Source of the DNA: Wyeomyia smithii
Lineage: Eukaryota > Arthropoda > Insecta > Diptera > Culicidae
NCBI RefSeq assembly: GCF_029784165.1
Contig: NC_073696.1
Location: 81,714,220-81,778,219 of the forward strand
Direction: 5' to 3'
Length of the DNA stretch: 64,000 nt
The position numbers were made by a program, and so were the translations under genes. The notes beneath the pieces were generated by a model. That model was not told where the DNA came from. It worked only from the letters and a program-made list of their open reading frames with translations, and did no database searches. This document shows, in pieces, positions 34,590 through 44,699 of this stretch. Each line of letters begins with the position of its first letter. Within the stretch, counting starts at the first letter, position 1.

Positions 34590-35330
34590 TTTGTTTAATA
34601 TGTGGAACATTTTTTTCCAAGGTGAAAAAGGCGACCTAGAGATGTGATCTTATGCATTTGCATATTGTTAAGGCCACCATTTTGTTTTATTTTGTATCAA
34701 GAAAACCTTTTATGTCTCTAAACTTCTTTGAATAAATGCAAAAGATTATTTCTCTTTCGTTTATTAATTCTAGCAGGATTTTTTCTTTTCCAAAAAAAAA
34801 CTCACTTCTGTGTATCCTGAGCAAAACCGTGCCAAATGACTTATCGACCGGCCATTTTTTATTTAAATGAAATGTTGAACACGAATTTGACTTGGAAAAA
34901 TGAGTATTTTTCACGGTGGTAGGCATTTCTTAGACTCAAGAGTAATTTTCTAAAAGGGTGTAAGCTTTTGACTGCGAAAAATTTTAAATAAACACTAAAT
35001 TTCAATTTACAAAAAGAGTTGATTTTTTCAACATAGCTTTTACTTTTGAACTATTTCTCCAATCTTGAATCTGTAATTTGATTATTCGAACCATTGTACT
35101 ATTGAAAATTATTGTTGAATTGTTGACACGCTGATTTCGACACCTGATTAGTCGCTTAACGCTTGTTTTCCCTAGCACGTTCGACAGAATTATATACCTA
35201 GTAAACTGAGAATGCACTATTTGGGTTATATTAGTCTGCTTCTGCTCAAATTTATCAGTGCACTAGTGGTTGGCAACTAGGACAATTTTAACCAAGCAGC
35301 AGTAACGCAGCGGATAGCAGCAGTAGTAGC
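34590..35330 (+). repeat. dispersed repeat R34 (copy 1)
   Basis: Aligns with 44700-45310: CGACAGAATTATATACCTAG-like, ACTGAGAATGCACT, TGCTTCTGCTCAAA and TATCAGTGCACTAGT blocks occur in the same order. The earlier part (34830-35060) also resembles the arms of the T22 element (CGACCNNCCATTTTT, AATGAAANNTTGNACACG, CTAAAAGGG, AAATTTCAATTTA). This copy lacks the SINE that interrupts the other copy and so shows the empty site. Confidence 0.6.
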
Positions 35331-35534
35331 AGCAGCGGATATAAGCATCATTCAATACATGATTTTCATTGTTGGCCTTTTGTAGCCATCATTCACAATT
35401 AATCAGCAAGGAGCAGCGGTAGTGCCGTCGGCCGCGGCAGACTTTCTGTGTCGGCTTTCGGCTCAAATTATTTTAATATCGAATGATGGAATGGACGGTA
35501 CCTCCGGTACAACTTTGCCTGTCATCAAATTTTA

Positions 35535-35610
35535 GGTTTGAATAACAGTAGGGTTGTGTGCAAAGCCATGACCGCAAGGCTGACGTAGAACTACATAGAA
35601 CTGTTCGTTG
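35535..35610 (+). repeat. dispersed repeat arm R35 (copy 2), left of the LINE
   Basis: TGTGCAAAGCCATGACCGC and AAGGCTGACGTAGAACTAC. The inverted counterpart is at 44340-44405 beyond the LINE. The LINE appears to have inserted between the two arms of a pre-existing inverted-repeat element. Confidence 0.55.
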
Positions 35611-35700
35611 CAACACTTGCACAGTTGCATTCGGAAGTGATCGCGAATTCTAATATGAATGATATATAAGGTTACGATAAACTATCTTCTCAATGTGAAT

Positions 35701-35715
35701 AACCTCTATCCATCA
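35701..35715. repeat. target-site duplication, left copy, of the I-group LINE
   Basis: AACCTCTATCCATCA here is repeated exactly at 44090-44104. The first A cannot be separated from the poly(A) tail, so the duplication is 14 or 15 bp. It fixes both ends of the LINE. Confidence 0.9.
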
Positions 35716-36037
35716 TTCCGCGTCGAACACTCGACAGAAACGGACGTGCAAAGTGGTCGTTCTATTACAATCCGGTCCGTGTGTACGAATGGCCAAACAA
35801 AAGAGTGTATTATTCTTTCGAGTTCAAGGCCATCAGTTGACAGTCGAGTCCGTGTCGCTGTGCTGAGTGATCTCACACCCGGCTCACTGCTGGTGGCTGT
35901 ATTGGTGCTGCTGTACTGGTGCTGCTGGCTGCTTTGGGTGCAGCTTCGAACGATCGGACAACCACTGCTGGAAGGAAGAAGTGAAGAGGTACGTGTTCTT
36001 GTCGGCGCTAGTGCGCTAGTGCGCTACATTTAGCGCG
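35716..36037 (+). promoter_or_regulatory. 5' untranslated region of the LINE
   Basis: These 322 bases lie between the target duplication and the ORF1 start. LINEs of this type use an internal pol II promoter at their very 5' end. That role is inferred from family knowledge; I see no motif that proves it. A frame beginning before the element (35659) runs through it by chance. Confidence 0.6.
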
Positions 36038-37423
36038 ATGGATATAGATCCCTCGCCTCCCGTGCCACCATCCCCGAACCATCCTGACCCTGACCCTTCT
36101 GTTACCCCCTCCCCTGTTCATTCTCCAGTCCCCCCTCGCCCCAGGCTTTACCCGGACGGATCTCAACAGGGCAGCTATACTGTTTATTTTCGTCCAAAGG
36201 CAGGAGTGAATTCAAAGCGATTAAACATACTGCAAATTTCTAAAGACCTGACGAAGGGGTACAAGGCCGTGACCGAAATTTCCAAGGTCCGACCTAACAA
36301 GCTCCGTGTCGTGGTCAGTGATCTGGCACAGACCAATGCTATCGCTTGCTCTGAGCTCTTCACACGCAAGTATCGCGTTTACATACCCGCACGAGACGTG
36401 GAGATCGACGGTGTCATAACCGATTCGAGTCTGTCTGTCGAGTGTATCCTAAAAAGCGCAACCGGTTGCTTCAAAAATACCGAAACACAGGCGAAGATTT
36501 TGGATTGTAAGCAATTGCGGTCCATGTCTCTCGTCTGCGGTAAAAAAGTTTACACTCCGTCAGACTCGTTTCGCGTTACGTTTGCCGGATCTGCACTCCC
36601 TAGCCACGTCTCGATCGACCGGGTTCGTCTGCCTGTGCGATTGTATGTACCCCGTGTTATGAATTGCACCAATTGCAAGCAGTAAGGCCACACAGCCGCC
36701 TACTGCTGCAATAAGGCACGATGTAGCAAGTGTGGGGAGACTCATGCGGAAGATTCTTGCAGTGTTAATGCTGAAAAATGTATTCACTGTGGGGAAAACC
36801 AGCATGAGCTCTCCACATGCCCGGTGTACATGCAGCGCAGAGATAAAATCAAGCGGTCACTTAAGGAGCGTTCAAAGCGTTCTTACGCTGAGATGCTGAA
36901 GAAGACCGTGACCACTTCTACCATAACATCGAACCCCTTTGATCTGTTGCCCTCTGATGAAACCGATTCTGACGATTCATCAGCGGGAACATCTTATGCC
37001 AATCCTGGGGAGTCTAGGAAGAGAAAAAATGTTTCTTCTCCTAAACTTCCCCGTAAAGGTCCTAAGATTTCCCAAAGTGTAATGAAAAGTACGAACAAAC
37101 CAAACAGTGCTGCGGAAAAACCGAAGCAAACTCCTCCTGGGCTTGCAAATTTAAAGTCCCAGAAGGAGTTCCCAGCACTGCCAGGAACATCTAAAACCCC
37201 AGTTGTTCCTTTTGCACATCCAGTTGATGAAACAAACTCTGGATTAGTGAAATTTTCTGACATTGTGGACTGGATTTTTGAAAATTTCAATGTACCCGAT
37301 CCAATTAAAATTTTTCTTACAGCATTCCTCCCAACAGTTGACATTTTTGAAGCAGTTGACTGCCCAATGGCCCCTCCTTGCAGCGATTGTATCCTTCGAT
37401 GCCTAATTCAACTGCGTATATGA
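36038..37423 (+). pseudogene. ORF1 gag-like RNA-binding protein, one internal stop
   Basis: One frame runs from ATG 36038 to the stop ending 37423, 461 codons, broken only by TAA at 36683-36685. The start is followed by a proline-rich stretch (residues 6-35). The middle (about 45-205) is the usual gag-like region. Three CCHC-type zinc knuckles follow: the first begins CTNCKQ and contains the stop before GHTAAYC; the second is CSKCGETHAEDSC, whose second cysteine-to-histidine gap is one shorter than usual; the third is CIHCGENQHELSTC. A lysine/serine-rich tail with KRSYAEMLK and RKRKN follows. ORF1 proteins bind element RNA in the ribonucleoprotein. Readthrough of the stop is possible but unproven. 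It overlaps ORF2 by 46 bases. Confidence 0.88.
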
Positions 37424-38157
37424 AGGATTCTATCTCTGTCTTACAGTGGAATTGTAGAAGTATTTTACCAAAAATGGATTCATTTAAAGTTTTAATAAAT
37501 AGAAACAAATGCGATGCATTTTCCCTTTGTGAAACTTGGCTTACTTCAAATATTGATCTCAACTTCCATGATTTTAATATTATTCGCCTTGATCGAGACA
37601 CCCCATATGGAGGAGTACTTTTAGGGATTAAAAAGTGCTATTCTTTCTATCGAATTAACCTCCCCTCGATTCCAGGCATCGAAGTTGTCGCATGTCAAAT
37701 GACAATACAAGGTAAAGAGCTTTGTATTGCCTCAATATATATTCCTCCCAGAGCACAGGTTGGGCAACGGCTGCTCTTTGATTTAATAGAACTTCTTCCC
37801 TCGCCACGTTTGATTTTGGGAGACTTCAACTCTCATGGTGTGGCTTGGGGCTCCCCTTACAATGATAACCGCTCCTCTTCAATCTATAACCTTTGCGATG
37901 ACTTCGACATGACTATTTTAAACAACGGTGAAATGACACGTATCCCGAAACCTCCAGCGCGCCCAAGCGCTTTGGATCTATCCTTATGTTCGACGTCGCT
38001 ACGGTTGGATTGCACATGGAAGGTAATCCTCGATCCGCACGGTAGCGACCATTTGCCTATTCTTATTTCAATTAATACGGGTCAACTCGCATGCGACCAA
38101 TTGACATTCCGTATGACCTCACACGGAATGTCGATTGGAAGTTATACGAGGAAATGA
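37378..38157 (+). pseudogene. ORF2 N-terminal part: AP-like endonuclease
   Basis: The domain makes the first-strand nick for target-primed reverse transcription. Visible catalytic blocks in order are LQWNCRS near residue 23, LCETWL near residue 50, YIPPRA near residue 122, LGDFNSHG near residue 146, SALDLSL and GSDHLPI near residue 234. These match the N, E, D-N and S-D-H positions of the APE family. The frame then runs into a wrong-frame tail and stops at 38157, whereas the RT continues in a different frame from about 38091. A single-base insertion or equivalent near 38085-38095 explains the break. Because of it, the endonuclease and RT cannot be made as one protein. Confidence 0.9.
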
Positions 38158-40808
38158 TTTCAAAAGCGGTCGAGTCGATTCAACATCATCCACCACTTGA
38201 AGAATACAATCTCCTCGCGGGCTTGATTCTCGACGCCGCGTTGCAAGCCCAAACGAAGAAATATCCCGGCGTAACGATCAAAGAACGGCCTCCCACTCCG
38301 TGGTGGGACCAAGAGTGCTCCGATGTCTACACGCAAAGATCCGACGCGTTTTTGGCCTATAAGAAGAAAGGTATACCTGGCGACTATATACGGTATTCGG
38401 AGCTTAATACCAAGCTTAAAAGCTTGGCTAAAGCAAAGAAACGCGGATATTGGCGTCGGTTCGTGAACGAGACGTCGAGGGAGACATCGATGAGCACTCT
38501 TTGGAACACAGCCCGAAGAATGCGGAATCGCGTAACGGTCAACGAAAGCGAGGAGTCTTCAAGTCGGTGGATATTTGATTTTGCCAGGAAAGTATGTCCG
38601 GACTCTGTTCCTGAGCAAAACATTGTTCGCGATGCGTCTCCGGGCCACGACGCGATAGAATCACCTTTTACGATGGCAGAATTTTCAGTTGCCCTCCTGT
38701 CCTGTAACAATAACGCGCCTGGGTTAGATAGAATCAAATTCAACTTGTTGAAGAATCTACCCGGCAATGCCAAGAGGCGCTTGTTGAACTTGTTCAATAA
38801 GTTCCTGGAGCAAAACATTGTACCGCAGGATTGGAGGCAAGTGAAGGTGATCGCCATCCAAAAACCAGGGAAACCAGCTTCTGATCACAACTCTTATAGG
38901 CCGATTGCAATGCTATCCTGTATCCGGAAATTGATGGAAAAAATGATACTCCGTCGTTTAGACCATTGGGTCGAATCAAATGGTCTACTATCAGATACTC
39001 AATTTGGCTTCCGCCGTGCCAAAGGGACGAATGATTGTCTTGCGTTGCTTTCAACAGATATTCAGCTGGCGTATGCTCGCAAAGAACAAATGGCGTCTGC
39101 GTTCTTGGACATTAAGGGGGCTTTTGATTCCGTTTCTATTGACATTCTTTCGGGTAAACTTCACCGACAAGGATTTTCTCCAATTTTGAACAATTTTTTG
39201 CACAATTTGTTGTCCGAAAAGCACATGCATTTTACGCACGGCGATTTGGCAACTTTTCGCATTAGCTACATTGGTCTTCCCCAGGGCTCATGTTTAAGCC
39301 CCCTTCTTTACAACTTTTATGTAAATGACATCGACGAATGTCTGGCAAATTCATGCACGATAAGACAACTTGCAGACGACAGTGTAATCTCTGTTACAGG
39401 AGCCAAAGCTGCCGATTTGCAAGGACCATTGCAAGATACCTTGGACAATTTGTCTGCTTGGGCTTTACAGCTAGGTATCGAATTCTCTCCGGAGAAGACT
39501 GAGATAGTAGTTTTTTCTAGGAAGCATGAACCTGCTCAGCTTCAAACACAATTAATGGGTAAAACGATTTCTCAGGTTTTGGTACACAAATATCTTGGTG
39601 TCTGGTTCGACTCTAAAGGCACCTGGGGTTGTCACGTGAGGTATCTGATGAAAAAATGTCAACAAAGAGTGAATTTTCTTCGTACAATAACCGGACAATG
39701 GTGGGGAGCCCACCCAGGAGACCTTATAAGGCTTTACCAAACAACGATACTGTCTGTTATTGAGTACGGGTGTTTCTGCTTCCGCTCCGCAGCAAACACA
39801 CATTTAATCAAACTGGAGCGAATACAATATCGTTGTTTGCGTATCGCCTTGGGTTGCATGCAATCGACCCATACGATGAGTTTGGAGATCTTAGCTGGAG
39901 TACTACCATTGAAAAACCGCTTCTGGAGCCTGTCTTCTCGTATTCTAATCAAATGTGAGGTCTTGAACCGTCCCGTGATTGAAAATTTTGAAAGGTTAAT
40001 CGAACTTAATTCTCAAACCCGTTTTATGACATTGTATTTCAATCACATGTCCCAAAATATTAACCCTTCTTCGAATATTCCAAATCGTGTCGACTTATCA
40101 AATACTTCTGATTCTACTGTGTTTTTCGATACATCCATGATAGAAGAAACTCGTGGAATCCCGGATCATTTACGCGTGCAGCAGATCCCTAAATTTTTTT
40201 ACAATAAATATCGAAACATCAACTGCGACAATATGTACTACACTGACGGATCACTTCTTGATGGGTCCACTGGCTTCGGTATCTTCAATAACAATTTAAC
40301 CGTCTCCCAAAAGCTCGATAATCCTGCTTCTGTTTACGTCGCAGAATTAGCTGCAATTCAGTACACCCTAGGGATTATCGAAAAAATGCCCACGGACCAT
40401 TATTTCATCTTTACGGACAGTCTCAGTTCTATTGAGGCTCTCCGATCGATGAAAGATGTTAAGCACTCTCCGTATTTCCTGGGGAAAATACGGGAACATC
40501 TGAGTGCTTTATCCGAAAAATCTACTCAGATTACCTTAGCGTGGGTCCCTTCTCACTGCTCGATACCGGGTAATGAGAAAGCGGACTCTTTGGCTAAGGT
40601 GGGCGCAACAAACGGTGATATTTATGAAAGACCAATTGCCTTTAATGAATTTTTCGCATTTGTACGTCAGACAACTTGCAGACGACAGTGTAATCTCTGT
40701 TACAGGAGCCAAAGCTGCCGATTTGCAAGGACCATTGCAAGATACCTTGGACAATTTGTCTGCTTGGGCTTTACAGCTAGGTATCGAATTCTCTCCGGAG
40801 AAGACTGA
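38091..40808 (+). pseudogene. ORF2 reverse transcriptase and RNase H (array copy 1)
   Basis: The open frame of 905 codons starts after the endonuclease frameshift. RT motifs in order: QKPGKPASDHNSYRPIAML (about 255), QFGFRRAKGTNDC (about 305), AFLDIKGAFDSV with the motif A aspartate at about residue 340, GLPQGSCLSPLL (about 398), QLADDSV with the motif C aspartates at about 429-430, then SPEKTEIVVFSRK and HKYLGVWFD. RNase H follows with YYTDGS (about 717), VAELAA, FTDSLSS and PSHCSIPGNEKADSL, so all catalytic acids are present. At 40669 the frame crosses into array copy 2 out of frame and ends with about 46 meaningless residues. The natural C-terminus is found only after copy 3. Confidence 0.92.
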
Positions 40809-41975
40809 GATAGTAGTTTTTTCTAGGAAGCATGAACCTGCTCAGCTTCAAACACAATTATTGGGTAAAACGATTTCTCAGGTTTTGGTACACAAATATC
40901 TTGGTGTCTGGTTCGACTCTAAAAGCACCTGGGGTTGTCACGTGAGGTATCTGATGAAAAAATGTCAACAAAGAGTGAATTTTCTTTGTACAATAACCGG
41001 ATCATGGTGGGGAGCCCACCCAGGAGACCTTATAAGGCTTTACCAAACAACGATACTGTCTGTTATTGAGTACGGGTGTTTCTGCTTCCGCTCCGCAGCA
41101 AACACACATTCAATCAAACTGGAGCAAATACAATATCGTTGTTTGCGTATCGCCTTGGGTTGCATGCAATCGACCCATACGATGAGTTTGGAGATCTTAG
41201 CTGGAGTACTACCATTGAAAAACCGCTTCTGGAGCCTGTCTTCTCGTATTCTAATCAAATGTGAGGTCTTGAACCGTCCCGTGATTGAAAATTTTGAAAG
41301 GTTAATCGAACTTAATTCTCAAACCCGTTTTATGACATTGTATTTCAATCACATGTCCCAAAATATTAACCCTTCTTCGAATATTCCAAATCGTGTCGAC
41401 TTATCAAATACTTCTGATTCTACTGTGTTTTTCGATACATCCATGATAGAAGAAATTCGTGGAATCCCGGATCATTTACGCGTGCAGCAGATCCCTAATT
41501 TTTTTTCCAATAAATATCGAAACATCAACTGCGACAATATGTACTACACTGACGGATCACTTCTTGATGGGTCCACTGGCTTCGGTATCTTTAATAACAA
41601 TTTAACCGTCTCCCATAAGCTCGATAATCCTGCTTCTGTTTACGTCGCAGAATTAGCTGCAATTCAGTACACCCAAGGGATTATCGAAAAAATGCCCACG
41701 GACCTTTATTTCATCTTTACGGACAGTCTCAGTTCCATTGAGGCTCTCCGATCGATGAAAGATGTTAAGCACTCTCCGTATTTCCTGGGGAAAATACGGG
41801 AACATCTGAGTGCTTTATCCGAAAAATCTACTCAGATTACCTTAGCGTGGGTCCCTTCTCACTGCTCGATACCGGGTAATGAGAAAGCGGACTCTTTGGC
41901 TAAGGTGGGCGCAACAAACGGTGATATTTATGAAAGACCAATTGCCTTTAATGAATTTTTCGCATTTGTACGTCA
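40670..41975 (+). pseudogene. array copy 2: partial RT and RNase H
   Basis: The matching frame is shifted by one from copy 1 and is open through the whole unit (from about 40573 to 42114 including out-of-frame ends). It starts at QLADDSV, so it lacks the fingers and motifs A and B of the RT. It has the thumb and an RNase H with YYTDGS, VAELAA, FTDSLSS and GNEKADSL all intact. Differences from copy 1 include Leu for Met before GKTISQ, Ser for Gly in SKSTWG, Cys-Ser for Arg-Gln in CTITGSWW, Ser for Leu in THSIKLE, Ile for Thr in EEIRG, Asn and Ser in NFFSNKY, His in SHKLDN and Leu in TDLYFIF. Confidence 0.9.
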
Positions 41976-43280
41976 GACAACTTGCAGACGACAGTGTAAT
42001 CTCTGTTACAGGAGCCAAAGCTGCCGATTTGCAAGGACCATTGCAAGATACCTTGGACAATTTGTCTGCTTGGGCTTTACAGCTAGGTATCGAATTCTCT
42101 CCGGAGAAGACTGAGATAGTAGTTTTTTCTAGGAAGCATGAACCTGCTCAGCTTCAAACACAATTATTGGGTAAAACGATTTCTCAGGTTTTGGTACACA
42201 AATATCTTGGTGTCTGGTTCGACTCTAAAAGCACCTGGGGTTGTCACGTGAGGTATCTGATGAAAAAATGTCAACAAAGAGTGAATTTTCTTTGTACAAT
42301 AACCGGATCATGGTGGGGAGCCCACCCAGGAGACCTTATAAGGCTTTACCAAACAACGATACTGTCTGTTATTGAGTACGGGTGTTTCTGCTTCCGCTCC
42401 GCAGCAAACACACATTCAATCAAACTGGAGCAAATACAATATCGTTGTTTGCGTATCGCCTTGGGTTGCATGCAATCGACCCATACGATGAGTTTGGAGA
42501 TCTTAGCTGGAGTACTACCATTGAAAAACCGCTTCTGGAGCCTGTCTTCTCGTATTCTAATCAAATGTGAGGTCTTGAACCGTCCCGTGATTGAAAATTT
42601 TGAAAGGTTAATCGAACTTAATTCTCAAACCCGTTTTATGACATTGTATTTCAATCACATGTCCCAAAATATTAACCCTTCTTCGAATATTCCAAATCGT
42701 GTCGACTTATCAAATACTTCTGATTCTACTGTGTTTTTCGATACATCCATGATAGAAGAAATTCGTGGAATCCCGGATCATTTACGCGTGCAGCAGATCC
42801 CTAATTTTTTTCCAATAAATATCGAAACATCAACTGCGACAATATGTACTACACTGACGGATCACTTCTTGATGGGTCCACTGGCTTCGGTATCTTTAAT
42901 AACAATTTAACCGTCTCCCATAAGCTCGATAATCCTGCTTCTGTTTACGTCGCAGAATTAGCTGCAATTCAGTACACCCAAGGGATTATCGAAAAAATGC
43001 CCACGGACCTTTATTTCATCTTTACGGACAGTCTCAGTTCCATTGAGGCTCTCCGATCGATGAAAGATGTTAAGCACTCTCCGTATTTCCTGGGGAAAAT
43101 ACGGGAACATCTGAGTGCTTTATCCGAAAAATCTACTCAGATTACCTTAGCGTGGGTCCCTTCTCACTGCTCGATACCGGGTAATGAGAAAGCGGACTCT
43201 TTGGCTAAGGTGGGCGCAACAAACGGTGATATTTATGAAAGACCAATTGCCTTTAATGAATTTTTCGCATTTGTACGTCA
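41976..43280 (+). pseudogene. array copy 3: partial RT and RNase H, frameshifted
   Basis: Same content as copy 2. A run of eight T in copy 2 is seven here (near 42803-42810), which shifts the frame between the RT thumb and RNase H. The frame from 41879 therefore ends at 42910 and the RNase H continues in the frame starting near 42844. The RNase H residues themselves are intact, and its frame joins the true C-terminal region of ORF2. Confidence 0.9.
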
Positions 43281-43695
43281 GAATACGATCATCAGTTGGT
43301 AAAATTCTTGGACCAAGGGGGAACTGGGAAGGTGGTTACATTCCATAATCCCCAAGGTATCGACGAACCCGTGGTTCAAGGGGTTGGATGTAGGTCGGGA
43401 TTTCATTTGCGTGATGTCCCGGCTTATGTCCAATCACTATAGATTTGACGCGCATCTCCGTCGTGTTGGGCTCGGGGAGAGTGGTATCTGTGCCTGTGGT
43501 GAAGGTTATCACGACATAGAGCACGTTGTTTGGTCATGCCCTGTACACCGTGACGCCAGGTCTAGATTAATAGCTTCCCTGCAGGCCGAAGGTAGGCAGC
43601 CGGCTGTTCCTGTTCGTGATGTCTTGGCGAGCCGTGACCTATCCTACATGTCCCTTATATACGTTTTCCTGAAATCCATCCACGCCCCAGTTTAG
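43281..43695 (+). pseudogene. ORF2 C-terminal cysteine/histidine-rich region
   Basis: After RNase H the frame meets a TAA at 43300-43302, then remains open in the same frame from about 43303 to 43695. It contains CACGEGYHDIEHVVWSC, the CCHC-like or Cys/His segment found at the end of many I- and Jockey-group ORF2 proteins. The stop removes this part from any product of copy 3. Confidence 0.85.
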
Positions 43696-44090
43696 TCCTA
43701 TCCCCTTCCGCCTACATCCAACCAAACGACAAGAACACGTTAAGACCCCGGATCCGGAAACAGCAATCAGACCCGCACGATACTCTCAAGGCCCGATGGA
43801 AACAACCCAATATGCCAGTCCGTAATATCTTGGCCCAGCAGCGGAACAAATTTAATATGCTGCTTACCCATGGCAATGAAAACCATCAAACAGCAAACCT
43901 GTGCTTTTAATGCAAAATATTCTAACTTTAAGTTTGATTTAGTTTCAGCTCGTAGTCGGCAGCGAGGATAAAAAATTTGCTTTTAGTTATTAAGATACTT
44001 TAGAAAGTAAGCTACCAGATATAATTGGCGCCGTTAAACATTGAATTGTATTTGTGCCGTGTCAAATAAACTATAGATGAAGAAAAAAAA
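43696..44090 (+). other. 3' untranslated region and A tail of the LINE
   Basis: About 395 bases follow the ORF2 stop. TGTGCCGTGTCAAATAAA at 44053-44070 stands just before the tail and contains an AATAAA-like signal. A short linker (CTATAGATGAAG) and nine A follow. The core is shared with the two miniature insertions at 21143 and 55994. Confidence 0.85.
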
Positions 44091-44104
44091 ACCTCTATCC
44101 ATCA
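44090..44104. repeat. target-site duplication, right copy, of the I-group LINE
   Basis: Exact match to 35701-35715; see there. Confidence 0.9.
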
Positions 44105-44339
44105 CTATTAATGATTGTAAATCTCTGGAAATAATGTGGCGTCCCTGAAAAGATTTATACTGGCTACTGGGGTCGATTTACGATCTGTAAATATCATTCC
44201 GGTTCTGGAAACACTCATATAAGCTAGTATTTGGCCATATTTAGCTATTTGCCAGGAACATTATTCCCAAGGAATTATTTTATTAGTTATTTGGATAAAA
44301 GTTACTCTAAAACACAAAAATGCAAGTGATGTAACAAAA

Positions 44340-44405
44340 TAACTTATGTAGTTTTAAGTCAACCTTGCGGTCGTGGCTTTGCATACAAGCCTTCTTTTAT
44401 ATATA
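44340..44405 (-). repeat. dispersed repeat arm R35 (copy 3), right of the LINE
   Basis: On the minus strand it reads ATGCAAAGCCACGACCGC and AAGGTTGACTTAAAACTAC, the inverse of the arm at 35535-35610. Together the arms frame the LINE. Confidence 0.55.
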
Positions 44406-44699
44406 TTTTAGGACGAATGTTTATTTTCTTCTGTTTCTTTTGTACCTAAAATTCATTTCAGCCTCTTTTGTCTGAGTTTTAATTATATTTTATTTTGTCT
44501 TTTTCTATCTGATTAAAACATTTTAACAATTATTTTCATTGTTGGCCTTTTGTAGCCTTCAGAGACGTTTCCTAAGCATTTTGAGTTGAATTCGGAATTC
44601 ATTCTTTTTTATTGCTTCAAGCCTTTCTAAGTGTTTTCAGATATTTTAAGATACATCTAAGTGAGTTTTTATGGATTTTAAATTTAATATAGGCTTTTG
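44406..44699. other. unassigned DNA with one short repeat phrase
   Basis: CATTGTTGGCCTTTTGTAGCC near 44537 also occurs near 35368, suggesting that both flanks of the LINE derive from related repeats. Nothing else recognised. Confidence 0.45.

Larger units (their letters stand above)
39364..43280 (+). repeat. tandem triplication of a 1306-bp RT/RNase H segment
   Basis: Copies lie at 39364-40669, 40670-41975 and 41976-43280 (the last is 1305 bp). Each begins inside the codon before QLADDSV and ends after FFAFVRQ. At both junctions CGTCAGA is joined to CAACTTGC. The parental sequences on the two sides share AGA, a 3-base microhomology. As 1306 leaves a remainder of one when divided by three, each copy is read in a different frame. 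Copies 2 and 3 look the same apart from one T in a run near 42807; both differ from copy 1 at about ten residues. Confidence 0.95.
35716..44090 (+). mobile_element. full-length I-group non-LTR retrotransposon with a triplicated RT/RNase H segment
   Basis: The element spans 8375 bp between exact 14-15 bp target duplications and ends in a short A tail. Order: 5' untranslated region, ORF1 (gag-like with CCHC knuckles), overlapping ORF2 (AP-endonuclease, RT, RNase H, cysteine-rich C-terminus), 3' untranslated region. An RNase H in ORF2 together with CCHC knuckles in ORF1 points to the I group (I, Loner or LOA-like clades). Without the two extra tandem units it would be about 5.76 kb, a normal length for that group. 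It carries a stop in ORF1, a frameshift between endonuclease and RT, an out-of-frame tandem array and a late stop in ORF2, so it is defective. The clean duplication argues that it is not very old. Confidence 0.92.

Noticed and set aside
38384..38857. 157-codon minus-strand frame within the LINE
   Set aside because: Antisense shadow of the RT coding sequence.
39364..43280. Satellite DNA or a CRISPR-like array
   Set aside because: Units are 1.3 kb coding segments of the LINE with no spacers; the genome is eukaryotic.
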